Assembly (NCBI GenBank): GCA_016720805.1
Contig: JADKJZ010000014.1
Location: forward strand, 744,001 to 808,000
Source of the DNA: Gemmatimonadota bacterium
GTDB taxonomy: Bacteria; Gemmatimonadota; Gemmatimonadetes; Gemmatimonadales; GWC2-71-9
Length of the DNA: 64,000 bases
Direction of reading: 5' to 3'
Shown: positions 29,208 to 37,299 of the stretch, one piece after another
Numbering within the stretch: the first letter of the stretch is position 1
Layout of the letters: each line of letters starts with the position of its first letter
Position numbers and translations under genes: made by a program
The notes under the pieces: generated by a model
Told to the model about the DNA's origin: nothing
Database searches by the model: none
What the model saw: only the letters and a program-made list of their open reading frames with translations

Positions 29208-29747
29208 ATGTCACGCATTGGCAAGAAGGCGATTCCGCTGCCGGCCGGCGTCACGGCGAGCATCGAGGGGACCACGGTGACGGTGAAGGGCCCGAAGGGC
29301 TCGCTCACCCGCACCCTGCCCCAGGACATCACGCTGCGGATGGAAGGCGGCGAGATCCTGGTCGAGCGCCCGAGTGAGGCGACCCGGCACAAGGCGCTCC
29401 ACGGCCTCTCGCGCACCCTCGTGGCCAACATGGTCGAGGGCGTCTCGAAGGGCTACGTGAAGGCGCTCGAGCTGCAGGGCGTCGGCTACAAGGCCGAATC
29501 GAAGCCCTATGGCGTCAACCTCGTCGTCGGCCTCTCCCACCAGGTGCCCATCAAGGCGCCGGACGGGATCAAGCTGATCTGCGAGACCCCGACGCTGCTC
29601 AAGGTCGAGGGGATCAACAAGGAACTGGTCGGCCAGGTGGCCGCCGAGATTCGCAGCGTGCGCCCCCCCGAGCCGTACAAGGGGAAGGGCATTCGTTACC
29701 AGGGTGAGCAGGTCCGCCGCAAGGCGGGCAAGACGGGAGCCAAGTAA
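29208..29747 (+). CDS. rplF: 50S ribosomal protein L6
   Basis: 179 residues. It starts MSRIGKKAIPLPAGV and has the C-terminal signature PEPYKGKGIRYQGE. It lies near the sarcin-ricin loop and factor-binding site. The stop overlaps the rplR start. Confidence 0.97.
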   Translation: MSRIGKKAIPLPAGVTASIEGTTVTVKGPKGSLTRTLPQDITLRMEGGEILVERPSEATRHKALHGLSRTLVANMVEGVSKGYVKALELQGVGYKAESKPYGVNLVVGLSHQVPIKAPDGIKLICETPTLLKVEGINKELVGQVAAEIRSVRPPEPYKGKGIRYQGEQVRRKAGKTGAK

Positions 29748-30118
29748 TGCGGGCCATTCATTCACCGAAGCGCCGGGAAGACCGCCGCTATCGTCGTCAC
29801 CTCCGCGTCCGCCTTCGGGTGGCCGGCACCGCCGAGCGTCCGCGCCTCGTGGTGTACCGTTCGCTGAAGCACATCTACGCGCAGCTCGTCAACGACGACC
29901 TTGGCGTGGCCCTGCTCGGCGTCTCGGATACCTCCGAGGGCATCGCCCTCAAGGGTGAAGGGAAGACTGCGAAGGCTGCCGCCGTCGGCCAGTTGCTGGC
30001 CGAGAAGGCGAAGGCCGCCGGGATCACCAAGGTGGTGTTCGACCGGGCTGGCTACCAGTATCACGGCCGTGTGAAGGCCGTGGCCGAGGGCGCCCGCGAG
30101 GGCGGATTGGAGTTCTAA
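29747..30118 (+). CDS. rplR: 50S ribosomal protein L18
   Basis: 123 residues. It has RLRVAGTAERPRLVVYRSLKHIYAQLV and the C-terminal FDRAGYQYHGRVKAVAEGAREGG blocks. It binds 5S rRNA. It overlaps rpsE by one base. Confidence 0.96.
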   Translation: MRAIHSPKRREDRRYRRHLRVRLRVAGTAERPRLVVYRSLKHIYAQLVNDDLGVALLGVSDTSEGIALKGEGKTAKAAAVGQLLAEKAKAAGITKVVFDRAGYQYHGRVKAVAEGAREGGLEF

Positions 30119-30840
30119 TGAGCGACGAGACGAAGGCGCCGGAAACGGCGAGCGCCCCCGAAGCCCCGCGGCCGAGCAACAACAGCGGCGGGCAGCAGGG
30201 TGGCATGGGCGGCGGTGGCGGCACCGGCACGCACGGCAACCGTGGGCGCGGCCCCGGTCGCGGGGGCGGGCAGGGTGGCGGCGGCCGTGGTCCGGGCGGC
30301 GGCGGGCGCGGTGGGCCGCGTCGTGACGACCGCAACGAGGCGGAGAAGGAATTCGTCGAGAACGTCGTGTCGATCAATCGCGTCGCCAAGGTCGTGAAGG
30401 GCGGTCGCCGCTTCTCGTTCAATGCCCTCGTGGCAATTGGCGACGGGAAGGGGAAGATCGGCATCGCGACGGGCAAGGCGAATGAAGTGTCCGAGGCCGT
30501 GCGCAAGGCCGTCGAGGCGGCCAAGCGGGCGATGGTCGTCATCCCCCGCACCGGCACCACGATCCCGCACGAGATCATCGGCGAGCACGGCGCGGGTCGC
30601 GTCCTGCTGCGGCCGGCGGCGAGCGGTACCGGCGTCATCGCCGGTGGTCCGGTCCGCATGGTGCTCGAGTGTGCCGGCATCACCGACATCCTCACCAAGA
30701 GCCTCGGGTCGAACAATCCGCACAACATGGTGCGGGCCACGCTGCAGGGCCTGCAGTCACTCGTGTCGGTCGCGCAGATCGCGCGCGAGCGCGGCGTCGA
30801 AGTGGACCAGATCGGCTATCGCGCCCGTCAGGAGGCCTGA
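30118..30840 (+). CDS. rpsE: 30S ribosomal protein S5 with a Gly/Arg-rich N-terminal extension
   Basis: 240 residues against ~165. Residues ~20-75 are an RGG-like tail dominated by Gly with Arg and Gln (GRGPGRGGGQGGGGRGPGG region). The S5 domain begins EFVENVVSINRVAKVVKGGRRFSF. AIGDGKGKIGIATGKANE and the SNNPHNMVRATLQGL C-terminal block are intact. S5 helps decoding fidelity and mRNA unwinding at the entry site. The start at 30118 is fixed by overlap with rplR (TAATG). Confidence 0.94.
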   Translation: MSDETKAPETASAPEAPRPSNNSGGQQGGMGGGGGTGTHGNRGRGPGRGGGQGGGGRGPGGGGRGGPRRDDRNEAEKEFVENVVSINRVAKVVKGGRRFSFNALVAIGDGKGKIGIATGKANEVSEAVRKAVEAAKRAMVVIPRTGTTIPHEIIGEHGAGRVLLRPAASGTGVIAGGPVRMVLECAGITDILTKSLGSNNPHNMVRATLQGLQSLVSVAQIARERGVEVDQIGYRARQEA

Positions 30841-30843
30841 GTC

Positions 30844-31104
30844 ATGGGACGGAATCCAGTAGTTGGTCGCCAGGGACCGGCGCATCACGCCGCCGTCATC
30901 CCCAGCGAGGCTGAGGCGACGCGCCTCCGGGTCAAGCAGATCCGGTCGGGCATCGGCCACGCCGAGACGATGAATCGGACGCTCAAGTCGATCGGGCTGC
31001 GCCACCACCAGGCCGTGATCGAAGTCGACAATACCGCGACGATGCGCGGGATGCTGTTCAAGGTGCGCCACCTCGTCGAGGTGTCGCCGGCCGGGAGCAA
31101 GTAA
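30844..31104 (+). CDS. rpmD: 50S ribosomal protein L30
   Basis: 86 residues; the L30 core (LRVKQIRSGIGHAETMNRTLKSIGL) starts near residue 28, so there is an N-terminal extension of about 25 residues. MRGMLFKVRHLVEV closes the core. It is 3 bp from both neighbours. Confidence 0.93.
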   Translation: MGRNPVVGRQGPAHHAAVIPSEAEATRLRVKQIRSGIGHAETMNRTLKSIGLRHHQAVIEVDNTATMRGMLFKVRHLVEVSPAGSK

Positions 31105-31106
31105 GC

Positions 31107-31571
31107 ATGGCAGACAAGACCAAGGGCGTCGAGCAGATCACGCTGTCGAACCTGCGTCCGGCCCCGGGCTCGCACCGGAACCGGAAGCGGATCGGGCGGG
31201 GTCCGGGCTCGGGCACCGGCAAGACCTCCGGCAAGGGCCACAAGGGTTCCAAGGCTCGCTCCGGCGGCGCCACGAACCCGGGCTTCGAAGGCGGCCAGAT
31301 GCCGATGTACCGCCGCCTCCCGAAGCGCGGCTTCACGAACCCGTTCAAGGTGACCTTCCTCGCCGTCAACCTCCGCCATCTGGCGAAGGTCACCGACGGC
31401 GAGATCTCGCCCGCGACGCTGTTCGCCGCCGGCATTCTCAAGAACGTCGATGAGCCGGTGAAGCTGCTCGGCCACGGCGAGATCACTCGCGCCGTCACCG
31501 TTCGCGGCATGCCCGTGTCCGCGGCGGCGAAGGTGAAGGTCGAGGCGGCAGGCGGCCGGGTCGAGGACTGA
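31107..31571 (+). CDS. rplO: 50S ribosomal protein L15
   Basis: 154 residues. The Gly-rich N-terminal arm (GSHRNRKRIGRGPGSGTGKTSGKGHKG in two family blocks) and FEGGQMPMYRRLPKRGF are present. A late assembly protein of the 50S. It overlaps secY by one base, the usual rplO-secY coupling. Confidence 0.96.
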   Translation: MADKTKGVEQITLSNLRPAPGSHRNRKRIGRGPGSGTGKTSGKGHKGSKARSGGATNPGFEGGQMPMYRRLPKRGFTNPFKVTFLAVNLRHLAKVTDGEISPATLFAAGILKNVDEPVKLLGHGEITRAVTVRGMPVSAAAKVKVEAAGGRVED

Positions 31572-32890
31572 TGACTGCGCCCACCACGCCGGGCCTCAAC
31601 ATCGACGACGAACTGAGCAAGAAGCTCCAGTTCGTCCTGATGGCCGTGTTGATCTACCGTGTCGGCGCCCACATCGCGGCGCCGATGGTCGATGTCGTGG
31701 CCCTCTCGACCGCGATCCAGAGTTCGGCCTCGGCCGGACTCTTCCAGTTGTATGACGCCCTGGGCGGCAACCTGCAGAAGGCGGCCATCTTCGCCCTCGG
31801 CATCATGCCGTACATCTCCGCGTCCATCGTCTTCCAGTTGGGTGCCGGCGTCGTGCCGACCCTCAGCAAGATGCAGAAGGACGAAGAAGGCCGGAAGCAG
31901 ATCACCCAGTGGACCCGCTACCTCACGGTCGCGATCGCCCTGGCGCAGGCCTACACCTTCACGCTCTTCGTCGAGTCGATCCCGGGCGCCGTGCCCGAGA
32001 TCGGGATGCTGTCGCGCTTCGTGATGGTGGCGACGCTGACCACCGGCGCGATCTTCGTGATGTGGCTCGGCGAGCAGATCACCGAGCGCGGCATCGGGAA
32101 CGGGATGAGCCTGCTCATCGCGGTCTCGATCCTCGAGCGCCTCTGGCCCTCGCTGCTGCAGCTCGTCGGCTTCGTGAAGGACGGCGTGGTCTCGTTCCTC
32201 GGCGCGTCGACCTTCCTCGTCGTGCTGATCGCCATGGTGGCGGGCGTGGTCGCGATGACGCTGGCGTCGCGGAAGATCCCGATCCAGATCCCGCGCAAGG
32301 TGATGGGCCGCGGCCGCATCCGCGAAGGCCAGAAGACCTTCATCCCGATCCGGCTGATCACCGCCGGCGTGATGCCGATCATCTTCGCCCAGACGGTCAT
32401 CCTGGTGCCGACCACGGCCGCGCGCTTCTCGAGCTCGGAGATGATGACCGAGTTCGCGAACTTCCTGGCCCCCGGCACCGCGGCGTACTCGCTCATCTTC
32501 GCGTTGCTGATCGTGGTGTTCTCGTACTTCTACACCTCGATCATCTTCAACTCGGTCGAGCTGGCCGAGAACCTGAAGAAGCAGGGCGCCTTCATTCCGG
32601 GCGTCAAGCCGGGCTCCGCGACCGCCGACTACATCGACGGCGTCCTTGGCCGGATCACGCTCCCGGGGTCGCTCTTCCTCGCCTTCATCGCCATCGTGCC
32701 GATCATCGTGGCCGGGGCACTGGGCGTGTCGCAGTTCTCGCTCGGTGGCACCTCGATCCTGATCGTGGTCGGCGTCATGCTCGACACGATCGCCCAGATC
32801 GAGCAGCACCGCACGCTGCGCAAGTACGACGGGTTCATGAAGTCGGGTCGCATCAAGTACCGCGGCCGGTCGAGCCGCTTCGGGATGTAG
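31571..32890 (+). CDS. secY: Preprotein translocase subunit SecY
   Basis: 439 residues with about ten transmembrane helices. The plug region follows TM1. FALGIMPYISASIVFQL (TM2 region), GERGIGNG-like TERGIGNGMSLLI and the cytoplasmic loop QIPRKVMGRGR are present. The C-terminus is KYRGRSSRFGM. It forms the Sec channel with SecE (5119). It is followed by heptamer site B rather than directly by adk. Confidence 0.97.
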   Translation: MTAPTTPGLNIDDELSKKLQFVLMAVLIYRVGAHIAAPMVDVVALSTAIQSSASAGLFQLYDALGGNLQKAAIFALGIMPYISASIVFQLGAGVVPTLSKMQKDEEGRKQITQWTRYLTVAIALAQAYTFTLFVESIPGAVPEIGMLSRFVMVATLTTGAIFVMWLGEQITERGIGNGMSLLIAVSILERLWPSLLQLVGFVKDGVVSFLGASTFLVVLIAMVAGVVAMTLASRKIPIQIPRKVMGRGRIREGQKTFIPIRLITAGVMPIIFAQTVILVPTTAARFSSSEMMTEFANFLAPGTAAYSLIFALLIVVFSYFYTSIIFNSVELAENLKKQGAFIPGVKPGSATADYIDGVLGRITLPGSLFLAFIAIVPIIVAGALGVSQFSLGGTSILIVVGVMLDTIAQIEQHRTLRKYDGFMKSGRIKYRGRSSRFGM

Positions 32891-32915
32891 GCTGGACCGA
32901 TCGGACAGCTAGATC

Positions 32916-32973
32916 GTGAACGGTGAACGGTGAACGGGATGGCCTTCCGACCCGTTCACCGTTTACCGTTCAC
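32916..32973. repeat. Heptamer array site B (GTGAACG family), inverted arms
   Basis: Left arm: three GTGAACG units (32916-32936). Right arm: CGTTCAC, CGTTTAC, CGTTCAC (32953-32973). The 16-nt centre is short, so the whole can fold into one hairpin with a ~20-bp stem, a likely terminator for the spc operon. adk starts 33 bp later. Confidence 0.8.
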
Positions 32974-33006
32974 CCCCTGACTCACTTGTACGCACGGAGC
33001 TCCCAC

Positions 33007-33573
33007 GTGGACATCCTGCTTCTTGGCCCGCCGGGCGCCGGCAAGGGCACCCAGGGCGCCATCCTCGCCGAGTCCCTCGGCCTGCCGAAGTTCGCCACCG
33101 GTGACCTCCTGCGCGACGCGGTGAAGCGCGGCACGCCGCTCGGGTTGCAGGCGCGCGCCCTCATGGAGGCCGGTCACCTGGTGGGAGATGACCTGATCCT
33201 CGGGGTGATCCGTGCCGAGCTGGCCAAGCCGGAGGCCGCGCAGGGCGTCATCTTCGACGGCGTCGTGCGCACCATCCCGCAGGCCGAAGGAATGGCCGCC
33301 CTGCTCTCCGACGCGAAACGGAAGATGACCCACGTGCTCTTCTTCGAGATTGCCGATGAGGTGATCCTCGGGCGGCTGGTGAAGCGTCGCGAAATCGAGG
33401 GTCGCGCCGACGACGATCCGGCGGCCGTCGCCACGCGCCTCGAGGCCTATCGCCGGCAGACGGCACCGGTGCTCGCGTGGTACGAGGCGCATTGCGGCGT
33501 GACGACCATCGACGCGGTGGGGAGCGTCGATGAGGTCGCGGCGCGCGTGCGCGCGGCGGTGTCGACGGCGTGA
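33007..33573 (+). CDS. adk: Adenylate kinase, short form
   Basis: 188 residues; interconverts ATP + AMP and 2 ADP. The GTG at 33007 after GGAG gives the family start VDILLLGPPGAGKGTQ (P-loop); an in-frame upstream extension would run through the heptamer array and is rejected. There is no zinc or LID insertion, so it is the short form. RADDDPAAVATRLEAY is standard. The AMP-site motif normally DGFPRT reads DGVVRT, an unusual change. The stop overlaps map (GTGA). Confidence 0.93.
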   Translation: MDILLLGPPGAGKGTQGAILAESLGLPKFATGDLLRDAVKRGTPLGLQARALMEAGHLVGDDLILGVIRAELAKPEAAQGVIFDGVVRTIPQAEGMAALLSDAKRKMTHVLFFEIADEVILGRLVKRREIEGRADDDPAAVATRLEAYRRQTAPVLAWYEAHCGVTTIDAVGSVDEVAARVRAAVSTA

Positions 33574-34325
33574 TCACCATCAAGTCGGCGCGGGAGCTCG
33601 AGACCATGGCCCGCGCCGGGCGCATCCTGCACGCGACCCTGCAGCGCATGCGGGAGATCGTCCGGCCCGGGATGTCGACCGAGGACCTCGACGCGGAAGC
33701 CGAGCGATTCATCCGCTCGCATCCCGGCGCGCTTCCCTCGTTCAAGGGACTCTACGGCTTCCCGAAGACGCTCTGCATCTCGATCGACGAGGAGATCGTC
33801 CACGGCATCCCGTCGCCACGGCGCATCCTCGCCGAGGGGTCGATCGTCTCCGTGGACTGCGGGGTCTGCATCGAGGGTCTGCACGCGGATTCGGCCACGA
33901 CCATTCCCGTGGGCGCGATCACCGCGGAGGCGCAGCGGTTGCTCGACGTGACGCAGCAGTCGCTCGTCGCAGGGATCGCCGCGTGCACGGTCGGGCACCA
34001 GGTCGGTGACATCGGCCACGCGGTGCAGACCGTGGCGGAGGCGGCGGGCTATGGCGTGGTGCGCGAGCTCGTGGGCCACGGCATCGGCACCCGCTTCCAC
34101 GAAGAGCCGCAAGTCCCCAACTTCGGCAAGCCGGGGCGCGGCGCCGCACTGCGGGCCGGGATGACGCTCGCGATCGAGCCGATGATCACGATGGGCAAGC
34201 CCGCGACCAAGACGCTGAAGGACAAGTGGACCGTGGTCACCGCCGACGGTTCGCTCGCCGCGCATTTCGAGCACACGGTGGCGATTCTGGAGAGTGGGCC
34301 GAGGATCTTGACCGATGGGAGTTAG
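33570..34325 (+). CDS. map: Methionine aminopeptidase, type I
   Basis: 251 residues. Removes the initiator Met from nascent proteins. It starts MITIKSARELETMARAG. Metal ligands sit in VSVDCGV (first Asp), LHADSATT (second Asp), GHGIGTRFHEEP (His) and MTLAIEPM (Glu), with FEHTVAI at the end. The adk-map pair after secY is typical, but infA does not follow. The TAG stop is part of the first heptamer of site C. Confidence 0.96.
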   Translation: MITIKSARELETMARAGRILHATLQRMREIVRPGMSTEDLDAEAERFIRSHPGALPSFKGLYGFPKTLCISIDEEIVHGIPSPRRILAEGSIVSVDCGVCIEGLHADSATTIPVGAITAEAQRLLDVTQQSLVAGIAACTVGHQVGDIGHAVQTVAEAAGYGVVRELVGHGIGTRFHEEPQVPNFGKPGRGAALRAGMTLAIEPMITMGKPATKTLKDKWTVVTADGSLAAHFEHTVAILESGPRILTDGS

Positions 34326-34445
34326 TCGTTGGTCGTTAGTCGTTAGTCATTCGAGGTGTCATCCCGAGCGAAGTCCGCGCAGCGGATGAAGTCGAAGGAC
34401 CTGCAGCCCGTAACGACTAACGCCCAACGACTAACGACCTACGAC
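34321..34445. repeat. Heptamer array site C (GTTAGTC family) between convergent genes
   Basis: Left arm: four units GTTAGTC or GTTGGTC (34321-34348). Right arm: five units of the complement family (TAACGAC, CAACGAC; 34411-34445). The centre (34355-34405) is a different element: TCATCCCGAGCGAAG, a small hairpin TCCGC-GCA-GCGGA (34374-34386), then GAAGTCGAAGGACCT. The arrays run into coding DNA on both sides. Confidence 0.85.
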
Positions 34446-35219
34446 TTCCCGCAGCCACCCCGCCATCGCCGCACTCCCCGCCACCACCCCGCTGTGCTCC
34501 ACGCCGATGTCCCGGCCGTTGAAGTCGGTCACCACCCCCCCCGCCTCGCGCACCAGCACGATCCCCGCCGCCATGTCCCATGGGGCCAGCATCAGTTCCC
34601 AGAACCCCTCGAAGCGTCCCAGCGCCACGTCGACCAGGTCGAGCGCCGCGGACCCGCCGCGACGGACGCCGGCCGTGGCGGCGAGGACGGCGGCCATCTG
34701 GGGAAGGTAGGTCGGAATCAGGTCGGGGTGCTTGAAGGGGAAACCGGTCCCGATGAGCGCCTGGGCGGGCAACTCGATCGGGGAGACCTGCATCCGGTCA
34801 CCGCCAGCCCATGCCCCGCCGCCCCGCCACGCCGTGTAGCGTCGATGGGCCGTTGCGTGGAAGACCGTCCCGGCCACCAGTTCGCCGTCGATCGCCGCCC
34901 CGATCGAGACGCACCACATCGGGTGGCCATGGAGAAAGTTGGTGGTGCCGTCGAGCGGATCGACCACCCAGACGAGGCCGTCCATCGCCACCGCGTCGGG
35001 CGACATCTCCTCCCCCAGCACCCGACTGGAGGGCTCGGCCCCGAGCAGAGTCTCGCGGATCCGCTCCTCCGCCCCCTGATCGATCGCGGTCACGTAGTCG
35101 TGATGGCCCTTGGCGGTCCACGCGGCAGGGTCCGGGCGGCGGGCGGTCAGGAGGAAGGCGGCGGCCCGGGCGGCGGCCCGCTCCGCCAGCCGCGCCAAGG
35201 CGGCGGCCTCGCGGCTCAT
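34431..35219 (-). CDS. Inositol monophosphatase family protein
   Basis: 262 residues. Mg-dependent phosphatase fold with the two family signatures: WVVDPLDGTTNFLHGHP near residue 80 and APWDMAAGIVLVREAGG near 210, plus GEE (metal ligand) near 65. The substrate may be inositol phosphate or a related sugar phosphate; SuhB-like roles in rRNA antitermination cannot be judged. The start ATG at 35219 lies 36 bp from trpS, divergently. The last codons and TAG stop are made of heptamers of site C. Confidence 0.9.
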   Translation of the reverse strand: MSREAAALARLAERAAARAAAFLLTARRPDPAAWTAKGHHDYVTAIDQGAEERIRETLLGAEPSSRVLGEEMSPDAVAMDGLVWVVDPLDGTTNFLHGHPMWCVSIGAAIDGELVAGTVFHATAHRRYTAWRGGGAWAGGDRMQVSPIELPAQALIGTGFPFKHPDLIPTYLPQMAAVLAATAGVRRGGSAALDLVDVALGRFEGFWELMLAPWDMAAGIVLVREAGGVVTDFNGRDIGVEHSGVVAGSAAMAGWLREVVGR

Positions 35220-35220
35220 G

Positions 35221-35249
35221 TTGCCGCCCCTTCGCGCTGGCGGTAGCTT
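35221..35249 (+). promoter_or_regulatory. Promoter for trpS, probably leaderless
   Basis: TTGCCG (35221-35226), a 17-nt spacer and TAGCTT (35244-35249); then 6 nt to the ATG at 35256. No Shine-Dalgarno sequence. Same geometry as the mscS promoter. Confidence 0.55.
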
Positions 35250-35255
35250 GCCGCC

Positions 35256-36248
35256 ATGGCACGCATCTTCTCGGGCATCCAGCCCTCCGGTGAAATGCAC
35301 ATTGGCAACTGGCTCGGGGCGATCCAGAACTACGTCGCCCTCCAGGATGGCAACGACTGTCTCTACTGCGTGGTCGATCAGCATGCGATCACCGGCAGCT
35401 ACGAGGTCGCGACGCTGGCGGATCGCACGCGGGAGATGGCGATCTCGCTGCTGGCCGCGGGCGTCGACCCGTCGCGCGCCGTGCTCTTCGTGCAAAGTCA
35501 CGTGCCGCAACACGCCACGCTTGCCTGGTTGCTGGCCACGATCGCGCCGCTCGGCGAACTCGAGCGCATGACCCAGTACAAGGATAAGTCGCAGCGGTTC
35601 GAATCGGTGCCGACTGGCTTGCTCACCTATCCGGTCCTCATGGCGGCCGACATCCTCCTCTACCGGGCGGAGTCGGTCCCGGTCGGGGACGACCAGGTGC
35701 AGCACCTCGAACTCGCGCGGGAGCTGGCGCGTCGCTGGAATGCCACCTTCGCGAAGGAGGCGCCGTTCTTCCCGGAGCCGAAGCCGATCCTCTCGCCGGC
35801 GAAGCGGATCATCGGTCTCGACGGCCAAGCCAAGATGTCGAAGTCGCTGGGCAACACCATCGGGGTGACCGAGTCGCCCGAGTCGATCTGGCAGAAGCTG
35901 CGGCCCGCGATGACCGATCCGGCGCGCAAGCTGCGCACCGACCCGGGCACGCCGGAGATCTGCAACATCTACGCGCTGCATCGGCACTTCTCGCCCGAGG
36001 CGACGGTGGCCGAGGTGGCGGTCAATTGCCGGACGGCGGGGTGGGGCTGCATCGACTGCAAGAAGGTGCTGGCCGCGAATCTGTCGGAACGGCTGGCGCC
36101 GCTGCGCGACCGCTCGCTCGAGCTGCGTGCGCGGCCCGAGGTGGTGCGCCAGGTGCTCGGTGATGGCGCCACCACGGCGCGTCGCCTGGCGACCGAGACG
36201 ATGACGGACGTAAACGATCGGATGGGCTTTCTCGTGGAGGGAGCATGA
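35256..36248 (+). CDS. trpS: Tryptophanyl-tRNA synthetase
   Basis: 330 residues, class I synthetase. H15IGN (in GIQPSGEMHIGNWLGA) and K193MSKS are the catalytic motifs; VPVGDDQVQHLELARE recognises the adenylate and tRNA region. Length is normal. Stop overlaps the next gene (ATGA). Confidence 0.97.
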   Translation: MARIFSGIQPSGEMHIGNWLGAIQNYVALQDGNDCLYCVVDQHAITGSYEVATLADRTREMAISLLAAGVDPSRAVLFVQSHVPQHATLAWLLATIAPLGELERMTQYKDKSQRFESVPTGLLTYPVLMAADILLYRAESVPVGDDQVQHLELARELARRWNATFAKEAPFFPEPKPILSPAKRIIGLDGQAKMSKSLGNTIGVTESPESIWQKLRPAMTDPARKLRTDPGTPEICNIYALHRHFSPEATVAEVAVNCRTAGWGCIDCKKVLAANLSERLAPLRDRSLELRARPEVVRQVLGDGATTARRLATETMTDVNDRMGFLVEGA

Positions 36249-37282
36249 CCACCACTTCGCCGATGCTGGCGCGTGTCCTCAAGGCCGCGGTGCTGCGCGA
36301 TGCCTCCGACGTCCATGCCAAGGCCGGGGACGTCTTCCGGGCACGGGTCGGCGGCGTGCTGGTGCCGTTGACGAAGCAGCGCCTGACACCGGCGCAGACG
36401 CGCGCGCTGGCCGCGACCTTCGCCGGCATCGAGCTCGACGACCCTCGCCTCGACACGCTTCGGGACTTCGACTGTTCGTGGGGCGTCCCGGGGATCGGCC
36501 GCTTCCGCGTCAACGTCTCCCGCCAGCGGTCGTCGTTCATGGTGGTGCTGCGCGTGATCCAGTTCTCGGTGCCCACGCCCGAGGGGCTGGGGCTGCCCGA
36601 GTTCGTCGCGCGCTTTGCCGAGGCGGAGGACGGACTGGTCATCGTGGCGGGCCCGAGTGGCTCGGGGAAGACCTCGACCATTGCCGCGATGGTGCATCAC
36701 ATCAACCGTTCACGGGAGCGGCACGTCGTGACGCTCGAGGATCCGATCGAGTTCCTCCACCGTGATCTTGCCAGCTCGATCACCCAGCGCGAGATCGGCA
36801 CCGACACGGCGGATGTGGCGGGCGGCATTCACGCCGCGCTGCGGCAGGACGCCGATGTGATCGTCATCGGTGATCTCCGCGACTCGCTCGCCGTGGATCG
36901 GGCCATTCGTGCGGCGGAGTCCGGCTGCCTGGTGCTGGCGGCGGTCAGCGCAAGCGACGCCACCTCGGCGCTCATGCAGCTGGTGGCGACGTTGCCCGCC
37001 GGGGAACGCGACGTCGGGCGGATGCGGCTGGCGGGCGTGCTGCGTGCCGTCGTGGCCCAGCGCCTGGTCGCCAATCCGGAGGGCGAGGGGCGGCTGCCGA
37101 TCCTCGAGTGGATGGAGCCGATTCCGGCCCTCCGGGACGCACTGGCCGGCGGGGGCGAGGCGGCTGCCCTCCAGAAGGCGCTCGACCGGGCCACGAAGGA
37201 GGGGAAGGGGGAGACCTTCGCGAGGGCAATGGCCGAGGCGGGCCTTCCCGCTGAATTGACCCCCCGGCCCCGAACGCACTAG
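36245..37282 (+). CDS. PilT-like secretion/retraction ATPase, diverged
   Basis: 345 residues with the PilT layout: N-terminal PAS-like domain (DASDVHAKAG), then a RecA-like domain with Walker A G136PSGSGKT and the Asp-box region VTLEDPIEFLH. Two catalytic elements deviate from PilT/PilU: the Walker B Glu (normally VGEMRD) is Asp in VIGDLRD, and the His box (normally TLHTxxA) reads AVSASDA without His. It may be slow, regulatory, or inactive. It is co-transcribed with trpS, and a minor-pilin operon lies 1.5 kb downstream on the other strand. Confidence 0.82.
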   Translation: MTTTSPMLARVLKAAVLRDASDVHAKAGDVFRARVGGVLVPLTKQRLTPAQTRALAATFAGIELDDPRLDTLRDFDCSWGVPGIGRFRVNVSRQRSSFMVVLRVIQFSVPTPEGLGLPEFVARFAEAEDGLVIVAGPSGSGKTSTIAAMVHHINRSRERHVVTLEDPIEFLHRDLASSITQREIGTDTADVAGGIHAALRQDADVIVIGDLRDSLAVDRAIRAAESGCLVLAAVSASDATSALMQLVATLPAGERDVGRMRLAGVLRAVVAQRLVANPEGEGRLPILEWMEPIPALRDALAGGGEAAALQKALDRATKEGKGETFARAMAEAGLPAELTPRPRTH

Positions 37283-37285
37283 CTT
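37256..37285 (+). promoter_or_regulatory. Promoter for purA
   Basis: TTGACC (37256-37261), an 18-nt spacer and TAGCTT (37280-37285), overlapping the end of the PilT-like gene. A terminator-like hairpin follows between it and purA, which suggests attenuation. Confidence 0.5.
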
Positions 37286-37299
37286 TCGGGGAAGTCGTT

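Noticed and set aside
32923..33006. N-terminally extended adenylate kinase starting within heptamer site B
   Set aside because: The extension would be translated repeat DNA; the GTG at 33007 has a GGAG and gives the standard N-terminus.
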